Source of the DNA: Sarcomyxa edulis
Lineage: Eukaryota; Basidiomycota; Agaricomycetes; Agaricales; Mycenaceae
DNA: 64,000 nucleotides
Direction: 5' to 3'
Assembly (NCBI GenBank): GCA_009761415.1
Contig: QUOL01000010.1
Location: 992,001-1,056,000 of the forward strand
The notes beneath the pieces are model-generated. The model saw nothing but the letters and a program-made list of their open reading frames with translations, did not search any database and had not been told where the DNA came from. The position numbers and the translations under genes are program-made. The first letter of the stretch is position 1; each line of letters starts with the position of its first letter. Positions 35,614 through 48,377 of the stretch are shown one piece after another.

Positions 35614-36618
35614 TCAAGCAGACGCGTCGTCTTTGAGCGGACGGTAGTGCTTCATAAGCTGGAACTTGAACGCTGATGGGGATGATAAGAAGAACAGCAA
35701 TGATGGGAAAAAGTGAAAGGAAAAGTCAGTTGATGCACAGGTGTCAGTGGGTTTTGAGAGGCGTGACTAGGAAGCTTACCTTCTGGGTTGTTCCAAATGG
35801 CGGCGGCATCTGGATTAAGCGGCGATGCATTATTCGGTTCTAAACGTGCTCACACGTAAGTTAAAGGTAGCGTGGTATGGTGTAGTAGATCAACGTACCC
35901 CCTAGCAGGGATTGCAAGGATATAAGGATTGTCTGGACGCTATAAACAGCCGACCATTTGTCCTGGATGAACGGAGAGTCAAAGAGTCAATTTCAGCGCT
36001 CCGAGGGGTCGGAATGAAAAGTACCTGAAGAATATCTAAACAGATCGCCCCGCCGGTGATGTCGACGTTTGGATGGTAGCAAGGGGTTTCAAATTTGAGA
36101 GTAGGTGCAACATAAGGATAATTCGAGGGGAAGGATATTGAGATCCTGAACGTGAGGCCAGCGTAAACCTGTAGAACAATAACCAAATTCATTAGGGCAC
36201 TAGCACAGAGGTGTGTACATGATCCGTACCGTCTCGGCGGGGCCTTCAATCGTACCAATCCATTCGAAAAGATTGCCATCGTTCTTTGGAAAAGCAGACT
36301 GCGAAAGACGTGTCAATGAATGTCGAGCCACACATGCCACTGCTGGACTCACTATTCCCGGGGAAGAAGACATCTTCGTGTGGCCGCTGGCTGTGAGATA
36401 AAGATATTTTATAAGAATACGGACGAATGCACACCATCAATTGCATAAGTTCAGTACTGAGGCTATAGATGTGGCGTGGTTAGGTATATTTCGACGAGGT
36501 TAAACAGAGCGGGGTACCGTTTCGCGACACTGCCTGCCACCTGCTGGGTCGAGCCAGAAACGTTTGATTTTTGGGAAGCAGCGCGAGGGGGTGCAAGTGC
36601 AGTTGTAAGTTGCTCCAT
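35614..36618 (-). CDS. UBC11: Ubiquitin-conjugating enzyme E2, UBE2C/Ubc11 type
   Basis: Seven or so small exons encode an E2 of the UBE2C (UbcH10) class, which starts ubiquitin chains for the anaphase-promoting complex. The start at 36618 gives a disordered extension ([19 protein letters not shown]), then [21 protein letters not shown] and [20 protein letters not shown], matching the family in order. The core has [20 protein letters not shown], the HPN element (CYHPNVD), the catalytic Cys in GGAICLDIL, then [20 protein letters not shown] and [16 protein letters not shown], and ends [18 protein letters not shown]. The N-terminal extension before the UBC fold is characteristic of this class. 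One residue is inserted before the active-site Cys relative to the usual NICLDIL. Confidence 0.94.
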
Positions 36619-37053
36619 TTCTGTCGCGATAAAGAGGTCTGTGTAAGATTATAGAAGGAAGAAGAGTAAAAAGGGAGAACAAGAAAGTGAAGAAGAAGAC
36701 AAAATTCGAATTTCAACGTTTAGTTTGCGCGTTTGTCACATGATCCGTGCCAAATCACCGTGAACGGCTGTAAATTCAGCGGAAATCCGAGTAAATTACC
36801 CCACAATTGGCTGTAAATTCCAAGTAAATTCAGCTGTTTTACCACACGATATACGACGCGTCTTGTCACCATACAATATACCTGTTGTAGGCCGAATTTC
36901 AACGAGGTACTCACCGGTGCGCAGTTGAAACGCTGGGTGAGGCCGGAGCCGTGAGAAAGTTGCCAGTGCCTGATCCGGGGTGCTTACGCCGACAAAACAG
37001 TCACCGCCCGGCTCTCCTATAAACAATTCTAACCGTGCTCGTCGTCCGACACG
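36619..37053. promoter_or_regulatory. Shared divergent promoter, UBC11 / EDE1
   Basis: 435 bp between two start codons facing away. It contains a repeated 12-mer ggctgtaaattc (36766-36777 and 36809-36820), each followed within about 20 bp by gtaaatt. The repeats are close to mid-promoter and could be a regulatory site. Confidence 0.5.
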
Positions 37054-40000
37054 ATGGCCAGCAGCTTCTCTCCATCCCCGGCTGAACTAGCCCTCGTAAC
37101 CACCATATTTGCCCAAGCTGACCCTCAGAAACTAGGCGTCATCACCGGAGACGTCGCTGTCCGCATATTTGGCGGTGCCAAATTATCTCCAACTGTTCTC
37201 GGTGAGATATGGAGTATCGCAGACGAAGACAACAAAGGATGGCTTCCCAAGAAGGGTGTCGCAGTCGCTGTTCGACTTATGGGATGGGCGCAGAAAGGCG
37301 AGAAGGTGACACCAGCTCTCGTCAACAAACGTGAGTGATCACAGCGAGGGCGTTGTCGGGAATGATGATGTGGTTCTTATCGAGTCGTGTTTGCAACAGC
37401 TGGACCTCTCCCCGTTATTGAGGGTGTAACTCCCGTTGTTCAGCATAATACCGGCATGTCTATGCCCATGTCACCGCCTCCCAGCCTTCCACCGCTTACA
37501 CCTCAGGATAAGGCCAAATTCTTACGCATATTCCAGAATAGTGGTCCTGAGAACGGTCTTTTGAGCGGTGCGTTAAATCAGTGCTCTTCAATTGATTCGT
37601 ACTTATTTTCGTGTTTGGTAGGCGACAAGGCTCGAGATATCTTTGTAAAGTCAAAGCTTTCAGTCGATAAACTTTTGCAAATATGGTCAGACCTTCCAGT
37701 CTCTTCGTTCGCCTCACTTTCTTGACTGTTTCTCTTCAGGAATCTCGCTGATACCCATGATCGCGGGGCCCTGGATTCCACCGACTTCACCATCGGAATG
37801 TATCTAATTCAAGGGTTAATGACTGGCCAACTCTCTTTTATTCCTTCTTCACTCCCACCCAGTCTTTACCAACAAGCAGGAGGAAACACTCCAGGTCATG
37901 TCACCTCCCATGCAACTGGCGCTAGCGGCTCATTCAGCCCCGTCAACAATGCCTTCCCACAAGCCCAATCCCGACAGAAGCTTCAGCCTCAGTCAACGGG
38001 ACAGAGCCAACTGCTTCAAGCAGATAATTCATCATTCCTTCATGGTCCTCCTCATCTTCCCAACAGACCCAAATCCATGGCTTTCGGGGCCTCAGCATTT
38101 AGCGCCCCAGCCCAACCACCATGGGATGTCACCCCTGCAGAGAAGGCATCGGCCGACGCGTTTTTCGACAAACTGGATACCCAAAAGCGAGGTTACATCG
38201 AAGGCGACGTGGCTGTTCCTTTCATGCTGGAATCCAAGCTGCCGGGAGAGGATCTGGCTCAGGTTTGGTATGTTATCATTCTAGTCCTGTCTCATGCGCC
38301 ATGATTGATCATCTGTATCTTTAGGGACCTCTCTGATATCAATGGCAATGGTCTTCTCACCCGAGACGGGTTTGCAGTGGCTATGCATCTCATTCAGAGG
38401 AAATTGGCTGGCTTTGATATTCCCGCCACTCTCCCTCCAACACTAGTCCCACCGTCCATGCGAAACAATGCCAATGTCAACGGAAATATCGCATCGCCAT
38501 TTGCTCCTGCTGTAGCTCCTGCTCCCCCACTTCAAGAACCGCAGAAGGATCTGTTCTCGTGGGATGATACTCCTCCCCAGTCTGCTACGCTTCCACAGCC
38601 GACGGGCAGTACTTTGCAGTCGCAACAAACAGGCTATCAGCCTAATACATTCAGTTCACCGGCCCCATCTCACTCTCAGCTTCAACAGTCCGCGAGTCAC
38701 GATCCCTTTGGTTCCTCTTCTGCATTTGGCAATGTACCCAGTATGTTTTCCATCATCGTAAAACCTGCCAATATCCATGTTGACTTGTTTGTCTTATTCG
38801 ACTCTTTTCAGCGTCAAATAAAGACCTCTTAAGTGACGACGACGATGTCGGGACCACATCACCTCCCTTACACGATCGGTCTGCGGAAATTGGCAACGTA
38901 CAAATCCAGCTCAACTCGACCAATCGTTCCTTGGACACTACCAAGTCGGAACGTGCGAATGTAGAGCAAGCCCTCGCGAACCAAGCAGCACAGCTGTCAG
39001 CTTTACAAACACAACTCTCCTCTGCCAAAGCTGCGTATGAGACCGAGACGAAGCTGTTATCTACTCTTCATGAACGGCATTCTGGCCAGACGGCTGAGAT
39101 CCAGAAGGCGAGGGAGGAACTCATTCGAGCGGAAAGTGATTTGAGCGCTATGAGGGTGGAGAAAGCGGAGGTGGAGGGTTCGTTCTTGCGAGACAAGGAG
39201 GAGGCTAGGGAGCTTCATCGTAAGATGGTCGAGGCTGGACAGCAGGCTGAGATTATCAAATTGGAGGTGGAAAGATTGAAGAAGGAGGCTAAGCAGCAAA
39301 AGGGACTTTTGGCCATCGCGAGGAAACAGTTGAGCACGAAGGAGGCTGAAAGGGTCAAGGCGGAGAAGGAATTCCAAGAAGTCAAGACTGAGGTGGATAC
39401 TGTGAGCCAAGAAAGGGAAGAGGCTGAGGCTGAGTTAGCCAAGGCAGAAGCAACTGCCCTACCCAGTAGCCCTGATCGCGGGATGTCCCCTGACTCTATA
39501 GCATTCGCTGCGTCTACTGCATTGCCAGTCTCACCGGATCCTTCCAGTCCATCCAGGACCTCAAGCATATTGGGAAAGAGCAACAACCCTTTCGAAAGAT
39601 TGGTCAAGTCCCCTTCAATTCCTCGTTCTCAGTCACCTTTCCTCCCTTTCTCAGATGCCTCGTCGATCCTTACGCCACCTGTTCCTGTTACCAATGGTGT
39701 TACCACTCCTGTTCTAACTACGGAGCCCGCTGAAGCAACATCGGATGACCCCTTCGGTTTTGCCCAGGCGTTCGAGGCTGAAGCACCAGCAGTTCCGGCT
39801 GAGGAGACTTCACTGACTGAGACCGGGTCGGCAACACCCAAAGCCGCATCCACTGACGCATCCCCTGCTATCGACACGTCTTCGCCTACCTCTGTAACTA
39901 CAGTTGCCGATAGTGATTACAGCACACCTCTCACCACAGCGGGCATTTCTCCCGACCCCGCCTTCGTACCTCAGAATACGGTTACAGACGCGTCAGAGCA

Positions 40001-41422
40001 TATCCCCGCAGTGGACGCCACTGATCCACCATTGTCTCCTGACTCCCCCACAGTCCCAGGCCATTTCCCAGAACAACAGACGGACCTGACATCCCAGCTG
40101 AAGGAGCTTGACGTGGAAGATTCTGACAGTGACAGCGATGATGAAGTTCCCCTCGCCGAACTCGCTAACAAAGGGAAAGCTGCTGAGATATCTGCCCCAA
40201 CGACCAATGGCAATGGAATTACTGTCGCCCCTGCTAACGATGCATCTTTTGATGATGTCTTTGGAATGTCGTCTGCAACGCCTGGACCTACCACATCTAA
40301 CGCACCCGAGGAAAACAAAGATGCGTTTGGAGCACCCGTCGCGCATGAGGCTAGTCCGTTTTCTCCTACGGCCAACGGATTCGATTTGTCCAAACCTGAG
40401 ACTGTTGCACCTGCTGCTGTTGCATCGACGGTGTCCGGTGTAAACGCGTTCGACGAAGCAATGGGGAAGATTCCAAGCAGCCCTCCTGCTGCTGCTCCAA
40501 ACTTCGCATTTGATTCCGCATTTGACGACAATTTCGATTTTGCTTCAGCTACAGGATCATCATTCCCACCAGCCCCTACGGCTGCTACCAATGGTAATGC
40601 TGGATCTGTGCCAAAAGTCAACAACACCGAGGGGTTTGATAGTATCTTCAACGTCCCTCCAAGTAATGGCAGTGGCACCGCGCCTGCTCCCAGAGCAACT
40701 TCCTTCGATGACGTCTTCGGCACTGCTGCCCCTCCTGCTACTATACCCGCTGCCACGCAATCGACGTCTAGCAGCCCACATAAACCCAATCCTGCGGTTT
40801 CATTCGATGAAGCATTCTCAGGATTTGAGGCCTCACCTTCGTTAAATCTCGACAACTCATTTTCATCTAAAGCATCAGCTGCGCGTCAGACTGCTGCTGC
40901 TACGTCTCCAGTTCAGAAAACTTTTCCTCCGACATCAGGACCCAATTCTAGTCAACCTCCTTCCCCACGTGGATATGCTCCGCCAGTCTCGCCACCTCCC
41001 CGTCAAAAATCTCCAGTTCCTCGCGTCTCCTCTCCAAAACAGCGGCCTTCCACAGCCTCTTCTTCTAAGGATGGACATGAGAAGGCAAAGGAGCCTCCAG
41101 TGCGCCATTCCAAACTTAGTGTGAGTCTTTCTGTCTATTGTTATTCTGCAGCTCAACCTCACCACAACAGCAGATCCGTCTACCATTCGGCAGGAAAAAG
41201 AAGCATGACGCACCCCCACCTCCGCCCCCAGCGTCAGAACACCTGACTCCTCCACGGGAAGTACCATCAAGAGAAGCGACTCCCGCTGTCAGTGACGACG
41301 TTGAACCCGTCAAGCAGCTTGCAGCCATGGGATTCAGCCGCACTGAAGCAGTCGCTGCTTTGGAAAAGTCTGGCTACGACGTGCAAAAGGCGCTCAACAG
41401 TTTACTCGAAACACAACAATAA
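37054..41422 (+). CDS. EDE1: EH-domain endocytic scaffold Ede1 (Eps15-like)
   Basis: Large gene with about seven exons for an early endocytic scaffold at the plasma membrane. Three EH domains: residues about 8-95 ([32 protein letters not shown]), the second over 37490-37830 ([38 protein letters not shown]), the third over 38115-38410 ([40 protein letters not shown]). A long coiled coil follows (about 38920-39440, Glu/Lys/Leu rich, the oligomerising part). Next is a Ser/Pro/Asn-rich region with repeated SFDDVFG/FDEAF/DPFG motifs. The C-terminal UBA domain is [20 protein letters not shown] plus [18 protein letters not shown]. The order EH-EH-EH, coiled coil, UBA is diagnostic. A small intron at about 41120-41172 joins KLS to [15 protein letters not shown]. 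Confidence 0.95.
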
Positions 41423-42249
41423 GGATCTCCCTTTCGTATACATTTCTTCGGACGACTCCAACGAGTCTAGTGGATTCATATGCATATGTAATTTCTCCCC
41501 CTTATCGGACCGTACTTCTTACCTTTAGCTATAGCTCTCCTTTCAATTTCTTTCTTACTCTACCCATCTAATGAAATACCTAACGTTACTGTTTACCACC
41601 TCTTGTCTGAATTTCTACAGCCGAACAGCCATTGTGTGTGCAGATGAAAAGAGATAAATATTGCTGTAACAGCGTATATGCATGCAAATGGCCTTGAGCC
41701 CTGTAGCTAAAAACCGACTAACTGACTAACTAAAAGTAACTAACTATATATGTGTGTGCGTATAATGCAGGCCTTGAGCCCGATGGGAGATATCCTAGTG
41801 TGATACAGTGGTGCGAGTCATATAGGATGGATTCCTAAAAAAACGGAAGGAGAAAAAGGTGTTGTCTCGAGTAAGAGGACCTTTGTGAAATGCAAGTGCA
41901 AGCGATGATTGGACGGATAGATCAGACACGACGAGGAAGGGATAGATATACGCATGGGCCAATGTTGGTGAGGCCTCGTCCACAAAAGAAAAAGAGAAGG
42001 CGATGATAGAAACAAGAGTCAGCCGGGTTTTGTCGAATGCTACGATTGGATGTATATGATTGTATGGATGATGATGATGATGACGGCGAGACGTGATTGA
42101 TTGATGTCTGTTGGGATGCAGAGAGACAAGGAAAGAGGGAAGAAAGAAAATCGTCCGAGAAATTGAGCGAGGTTAGGATGAGCGAAAGCGAGGATAAACA
42201 AAAACACGATAGAAGAAAAAGAGAGAAAGAACCAAGAACATCTGGATTA
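41423..42249. other. Convergent intergenic region, 827 bp
   Basis: 3' regions of EDE1 and the nucleoporin gene. Contains taactaact-type short repeats near 41715-41745, a tgtgtgtgcg stretch near 41752, and a tgatgatgatgatga run at 42067-42083. No gene seen. Confidence 0.65.
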
Positions 42250-45200
42250 TTAACGTTTCGCGAGTCTGCGATTAGGCAGTTTTCGAATCTGTCGTCCGCC
42301 GGCGGTAGGTGGTGCAGCGGGTGGTGCCCCGATAGTGAACAACGACCCTCCGGGAGAAGGCGCAGCTGCAGGAGCAGGAGCACCAAAAGCAGAGGACGCT
42401 GCGCCTGGGCCGAAACCGAACCCTCCGCCGCCAGAAGGTGGAGGTGGGGGTTGTTGGGCAATGGTGGGACTACCAGAGGCAGGAGAAGCAGGTTGACTGG
42501 ACCCGAAAGCGAACGATGTCGCTGGGGCCGTATTGGGAGGAGCAAACGCGAAAGGTGAAGGTTGATTGAACGTGGACGGGCTGCTTGGTGTAGAGCTTGC
42601 GTGTTGTTGTTGGCCGAAAGGGTTACTGTTACCACCAGTACTATTTGAGGGCGTCCCAAATGCAAAGGGCGAAGACGTAGGCGTCGACGACGGCTGGAAG
42701 AACGAACCACTCGTTGCTGGTCGAGGTGTCTCTCCCACCGGTTTACTGGCCTGTCCGAAGCTGAAGGCAGAGCCAGATGTCGACTGGGTCTGGCCGAAGC
42801 CACTAACATTACTACCAAATCCCATAGCCGTCGCTGGTTTGATCTCCTCCTTTTTTGGCTCTTCCTTGGTGCCAAACGAATTTGTCGCTCCAAACGCGAA
42901 CGGAGAAGAGGAAGAAGAAGCACCATTGATCGCACCGAATGCTGGTCCAGACGAAGGGAACCCGAACGACCTCGTCTCCTCCTGTTTGCCGTTAGTATCC
43001 CTTGTTGGACTTTCTTCCATACGGAATTCTTGTTCGCTCCTTGGGGGTGTCACGGTCCGTGCAGGTGCGGCCATGGGTGCACCGAATGCAAATGATTTAG
43101 AGGAATCTGCACTGGGAGCTCCAAATGAGAAGGATGCAGGTGCAGGTGCAGGTGCAGCCGGGGGAGCAAACTGGAACATAGAAGACGTTGTCTTATCCGC
43201 TGCTGCAGGTGGCGGCGTATTGGGAGGCGCTCCAAACGAGAAGGGGTTGCTACTTGGCCCTGCTCCCGTAGTCGTTAGGGTTTTGGCGTCATCCTTAGGC
43301 GGGCCGAACGAAAAGGCGCCGCCACTCGACCCGAAGAGCGATTTCGGTGTATCGGAAGGAGGAGGGACTGACGGCGTAGTTGCTACTGCTGCCGGTAGCG
43401 GCGCACCAAAGTAGGAACCTGACGCGCCGGGTGTAGTGCTCGTACTAGGTTGGCTAAACGCAGAGAATGTCACAGCAGGCTTTGACGCCTCCGATGATTC
43501 TGTAGCTGTGGGCTTCGCGAACGAAAAGCTCGGAGCCAGCGCAGAGACCTCGACGGGTTTGGGAGGAGGCGCTGTATCGGTGCCGGTACCAAAAAGAGGA
43601 GGCTGCTTCGTCGCGATCGCAGATCCAAATATTGATAAAGAGGGACCAGTACCGAACGACGCACCACCACCGCCACCACCACCACCACCACCACCATTAC
43701 CGAAAAGTGAAGTTCCGTTGGGTTTCTCCGCAGGTCCAGTGCTCGTTCCTGCCCCTGTGCTAAACGCACTAAAAAGTCCACCGTTGCTTTTACTATCCGT
43801 TTGTTTGGCTTCTTTCTTCTCGCCCTCCCAAAAGGGATTCTCAGCATCCTTCAAGGGAACAGGAGGAGTGGGAGTGGTGGAAGAAAATATGAGGGGAGCG
43901 GGAGGTGGAGGGAGGGTTGGCTTGTGGTTGGCGAAGAAGTTTGGAATGCCGGAGGTGCTAGTGGGGGCGGGGGCGGGGGCGGGAACAGGAGAAGCTGGAG
44001 CAGGTACTGGTGCTTGCGCGAACACGGATTTAGGGGGTTCAGTATTGGTAGGAGGGGTAGTAGTAGGAGGTGTACCAAAGAAGGAGGAAGACGAAGAGGT
44101 GGTGTTGGTGGTGGCTTGACCGAATGAGAAACCAAAGGCCGGCGCGGTTTTGGCTGGCTCTTGAGGTGGTACTACAGGAACGGGAGCTGGCGTTGGTGCG
44201 CTAGCAGAAGTACTCGGTTGACTGAATGAGAATGGTAATGAGACGAGAGGCGGTTCCTTGGCGTCAGGATCGTATTGGATGGGCGGGGCAGCCGTCTGGT
44301 GTTATTAATCAAGAGTCAAAAGGTCAGAAAAGAGTCAAAAGGTCAGCTATGAAGATAGACGAGACAAGAGCAGTCACGAACCTCTTTTGCGAACGTGAAT
44401 CCAGCAGGAATATTGAACACCGGTAGTTTCTTAGACGCTTCTTCCAACATCTTGAACTCCTTCTCCCTCTGTTCTTCCGCGTCATCGCCTCCCTCTTCCT
44501 CCATTGCAGTCCTTTCTTTGTTCTCATTGTTATTCACCACAGTGTCAAGGTCAACGGCGCCATCCATTTCCATCGAATCATCATCGAATGCCGCGGAGTA
44601 AGTGTTGGTCCTATTCTTACTCACGGGCGCTGCAGGCCTAACGATGTGATTCCTCGAGGTCTTGGTACGGCCCACACGGAGAGAGGAGGACGGAGCCTGA
44701 TTTCTCTGCGTAGTAAACCAATCTGGTTCAGTCGTCTTAGGAGGAGTGGGAGGCGGCAGAACAGGTTGTGGTTCCTCCTGTCCCGTCTCTTCGACCATAG
44801 CAGCGTCAGTAGTCGTACTCGACGATCCTGCAGCTTGACCATTTTGTCCCTGTTCTTCTTCTTCCTCGACCTCTTCCCTCCTCCTTGCTAGCAACTTCTT
44901 CATCCCACCTTGTCCTGCATACGGCTTGGTGTCGTTCACTTTTTTCTTGCCTTTCCCTTCCTTTTGACTCTTATCCTTCTCCTCCTCCTCGTGCATGAGA
45001 ATTAAAGGTTGAGTTCGGCGGGATCGAAACATCTGTGGGTGCGTGGAGGTGGAGTTAAGGGTTGTAGTGACACGAAGTCGGGTGGGGACGAGGGGCGTTC
45101 TGTAGATGTCAAGCTCATGAAGGACTTTTTCAGCTACACGTGGGACGACTGGACGGACTAAGTGGAGGATGAATTTTATAGCTTCGCACTGGTAAAGAGA

Positions 45201-46254
45201 CATATGGCTTACCTGTATTAGTAGGAGCGTCACTGAATAGAAGAGAGTTGGAACTGTGTTGTCGGACAGGTGACCGTGTCTATGATGCATGAAAGAAAAA
45301 AGAAGGAAGAGGTGTCAGTCAAATGATAGGGAATGTTTTTGCGCGACAACATACGCTTCGTCTGGACTCTACGAGGGAACCGAGGGTGACTATGGGCTGA
45401 GGAGGGAGCTGAGGGAGTTCTTGGGGTTGGGATGGGCCACGCACGAATACGGGATTAGATTGGAGAGTAGTGAGAGGCGGCGGCGGCTCAGACATCTCAC
45501 GCGGCGTGGGGAAAGGCTGAGGTGTCATTGAAGTGCGCATACGGAAGGAGGGGTGTGCAAACGTTGATGCAGGAGGGGTGTCGCGGGAGACGGACATGGA
45601 GGTTCGATAGGTCAGATCCTCTCGGAAGGAGCGCATCCTGACGTCCTTGGTTTGTCCTTGATGCGCTGGCGGGTCAACTAACATCGAGGAGGACCCTGTA
45701 CGAAGTTGACTGAAAGATCGAGTTTGAGCGCGAGGAGGAGGAGGCTCGGCGACTAGAGGGGAGATGGTGCGTCGAGAGATATTATTAAGTGACCGTTGTT
45801 GATAGGGTATTGTTGTAGGTGGTATCGAAACAGAGGCAGCACGGACAACAGGGGGAGCTTGAACCTGAGGCTGGACTGGAGGTTGATATTGAGGTTGATA
45901 TTGAGGTTGAAAGACATTGCCTGGTGGATCGAGGTAGCCATTCGAATTGCTGGATTGAATCTGACGATCCGGACTATGCACTCTGATCCTTTTGGCATTA
46001 TCTCGGTCCCCCAGAGGTTGTTTAGCAGCTCCATTCACAGCCCGGCGTCGTTTTCCTTTAGCATCGCTGTCGCCAAAGTCGGTTTCGGGTTCGTCTGCTG
46101 CTCCAAACCAGGCCAGAGGAGCGGTTACAATGTCCTTGAGGGCCCCCATGAGGGACTTTGAACGAACAATGGGAGCTCTACGCTGCTGAGAATTGCGGTT
46201 TTGACGCCGAACATTATGAGATGTTGAGCTAGACATGGGCGTCGAGTTTGACAT
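42250..46254 (-). CDS. NUP1: FxFG nucleoporin, Nup1/Nup153-like
   Basis: Several exons encode a nuclear-basket nucleoporin. The N-terminus (start 46254, MSNSTPMSSSTSHN; an upstream Met at 46341 is possible) has a basic patch and the amphipathic segment SLMGALKDIVTAPLAWFG, as in membrane-binding Nup1/Nup60 helices. A QYQPQYQPQ tandem lies near 45890. The middle has short conserved blocks (KPYAGQGGMKKLLARRREE, APSSSLRVGRTKTSRNHIV, LPVFNIPAGFTFAKE). The C-terminal 750 or so residues are FG repeats of FSFG, FAFG and FGxP type. A polyglycine run sits at about 43670-43700. The end, RQIRKLPNRRLAKR, is the basic karyopherin-binding-like tail. The protein should line the nuclear side of pores. Confidence 0.9.
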
Positions 46255-46391
46255 CGGGATCAACGACGAGCTCAGACTCTGAGGCGTGCCCACCGACGGC
46301 GAGTGAGGGTCGAAAACAAAAAGGAATGAGTCACAAGTCACATTGTCTCAGTCACACTTCTCTTTCTTCCTCCTTCCTCCTCCTTCTTTCC

Positions 46392-46964
46392 ATGGATTCT
46401 GGCGATCCAACGGTTAAATATCAACAAAAGCTCGCGTTTGAGCTTCTCAAAGTATCGCCACGCCTTGCAGCACTTCATGCAACACGTGGTCGATTGCACA
46501 GTACCACACACTGTCTTAAATGCGGGTCTTACTTGTTCAATGGGGACGGTCATATCAGGGTGACTCGTTTGAACAAGACGAAACGAAAAGCGCGCAGTAG
46601 CGAGGATCCGATTGCTCCCAGATACCTGCATAGAAGCTGCAGAATATGTGGTTGGACGCATGACACGCCCATTGACAAGCGAGATACACCCTTGTCCTTG
46701 GGCTCAGCCGTACCGGCCGCTGCGAATATTCCAGCGGTCCCAATCGTGGTCCCAGAACGTGCAACCGCTATTCCTTCACTCCCAGAAAAATCAACGTCTA
46801 TTCCTCCGCCGCAATCAAGTGTACCATCGAAAACACGGTCGAAGAAGAAGAAATCAGGTCTCCAAGACCTGCTGTTGCGAAATCGGGAAATTGAGAAGGC
46901 GAGATCGGGACAACAGCAAGGGCAGGGAGGACTTGGGCTTGCAGCGTTTCTGAACGGCTTGTGA
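46392..46964 (+). CDS. RNase P/MRP protein subunit, Rpr2/Rpp21/Snm1 family
   Basis: Single exon of 190 codons. Start MDSGDPTVKYQQKLAFELLK opens the N-terminal helix of the family; the in-frame upstream sequence is promoter. Zinc ligands are two CxxC pairs: THCLKCGSYLFNGDG and SCRICGWTHDTP, with a basic stretch between (LNKTKRKARS). The C-terminus has a basic patch and ends SGLQDLLLRNREIEKARSGQ ... LAAFLNGL. It fits RNase MRP subunit Snm1 at least as well as RNase P subunit Rpr2, which share this fold. It is divergent from the nucleoporin gene across about 140 bp. Confidence 0.87.
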   Translation: MDSGDPTVKYQQKLAFELLKVSPRLAALHATRGRLHSTTHCLKCGSYLFNGDGHIRVTRLNKTKRKARSSEDPIAPRYLHRSCRICGWTHDTPIDKRDTPLSLGSAVPAAANIPAVPIVVPERATAIPSLPEKSTSIPPPQSSVPSKTRSKKKKSGLQDLLLRNREIEKARSGQQQGQGGLGLAAFLNGL

Positions 46965-47487
46965 GACGTGACCTGCTGCGTCCTTCACATTGCCATATCT
47001 CAGTTCTGAGCGGCGTAATTTGGGGTCCGAAGGTTCGAAGCCCTGGAATCCGATATGGTCACGACTCATCATCGCATACCATGTGCGAGCTTAGCAAAGC
47101 TTAGCTCTTTCATCAGAGCACGGAGAAACTAGGTCAGTTTTTTTCCCGTCTACGACTACATATAATCAATATAACTCATATATTCCCATCGTTTTCGACA
47201 GTCGAATATTCACTCCTGGAAATTGATGTCGACAACAGATCCAGTACGCCAATCGAGGCAACTTGTCGCGGAATGGCATGACACTGTCTTTCTCCCTCGG
47301 TTTCAGCTTGTTTGCTTTAACATACGGGGGAAAGAATTTTATTGCTGTCAGTTTGCTACCTTATGCACCAGTGTTTCTGATTCAGATGCAGGACGTAGAC
47401 TCGGGGAAGACGTTGGATTATCATACATTGGTCGTACATATCATCTATCTCAGGTATGAGAGACCCATCGCAGGGAGGAAGCATCTG
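46965..47487. other. Intergenic, possible tiny ORF
   Basis: 3' region of the Rpr2/Snm1-type gene. A plus-strand frame at 47263-47493 (hydrophobic FSLGFSLFALTYGG, SLLPYAPVFLIQMQ) could encode a 76-residue membrane protein, and an overlapping frame at 47223 starts MSTTDPVRQSRQLVAEWHDT. The frame overlaps the end of the minus-strand gene by 6 bp. Without homologues or splice support I leave it uncalled. Confidence 0.4.
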
Positions 47488-48377
47488 TCATAGCTCCCCA
47501 CACTCCTCGCCCGTGATTTTATCGATTTTGGTGACTACACAAAAGTAACGGCTGTTCTTGATGTCGTCCCAGATCGGCTCCCCATTCTCGTCGACAGGCG
47601 TCGAGCTTCCGTTTTCCAAAGAACTTCGCATCACATCCAGATAGTGTGTCTTGAAAGAGGCAGCCTCCGTTGCAAGTTGAGCGTCGTGCTGTGCCTTGTC
47701 GTACGGTGTCTGCGGGACGTATATGTAGGGCTCCGGATTGACGCCCCACCTGTTATTGCATTGTCAGACGAGACGATAGCCATCCATATGGAACGATTCA
47801 GACTCACTCGGCTTCCAGTTGCAAACCAAGATCGTCACGGGAAATTCCTGCTTTCTGCGCTGCAGGCCATAGATGATCCCAAAAGGTTTTGAGCGGCTGC
47901 CTCGCAATTGCAAGCTTTGCATCTTCCGTGGTAGGCCATCCGAAATCAGTCATCCGCTTTTGGACTATCTAATGACCAAGAGTTAGCATTAGGGAGGATA
48001 GAAACATAAGGACCCGAACTGACCAGGAGTAACATCTCCATTAAGGGGTTAAATGTAACGCTGTAGTCCCATTTACCGCGACCATATAACTTGTAGCCCA
48101 ATGTTGATTCTTGGAATTTGAGCTGCGCTGCTTGGGCCTTTTCGGGTATATGGGAGGAGCCTGCGATGGGCTCAAGAGGAACCGAGGACGAGGTCTGCCC
48201 AGCACCAAGATTGTTGTCTTTCATGATCTTCTTCAGGCGCTGCTCGCTGAGGGTCCAGGTGGGGTTTTCCGCCTTCAATGTGGCGAGGACTTTTGTACAT
48301 CCAAGAGTTGGAGAATCTTTTCGGAGTACACGCAAGGCAGATGTGACCATTTCTGTCGTTGGGTTGGTGGGTTCCAT
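47488..48377 (-). CDS. Conserved-looking orphan protein
   Basis: About four exons. Start MEPTNPTTEMVTSALRVL; the open frame extends 29 codons upstream but that part has no protein-like character. The N-terminal helical module (RVLRKDSPTLGCTKVLATLK, then WTLSEQRLKKIMKDNNL) looks like a small helix-turn-helix-like domain. The middle exon has STLGYKLYGRGKWDYSVTFN; the last gives GVNPEPYIYVPQTPYDKAQH, FKTHYLDVMRSSLENGSSTP and ends NSRYFCVVTKIDKITGEECG EL. No family recognised. The exon series stays in frame with normal introns, so the gene is probably real. Confidence 0.68.

Noticed and set aside
39971..40855. 294-codon open frame on the minus strand
   Set aside because: Antisense shadow of the low-complexity Ala/Pro/Thr-rich part of EDE1; it has no domain and the plus strand is clearly coding.
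42566..44119. 282- and 227-codon plus-strand open frames
   Set aside because: Antisense shadows of the FG-repeat region of the nucleoporin; the mirrored Gly/Pro/Leu composition explains them.
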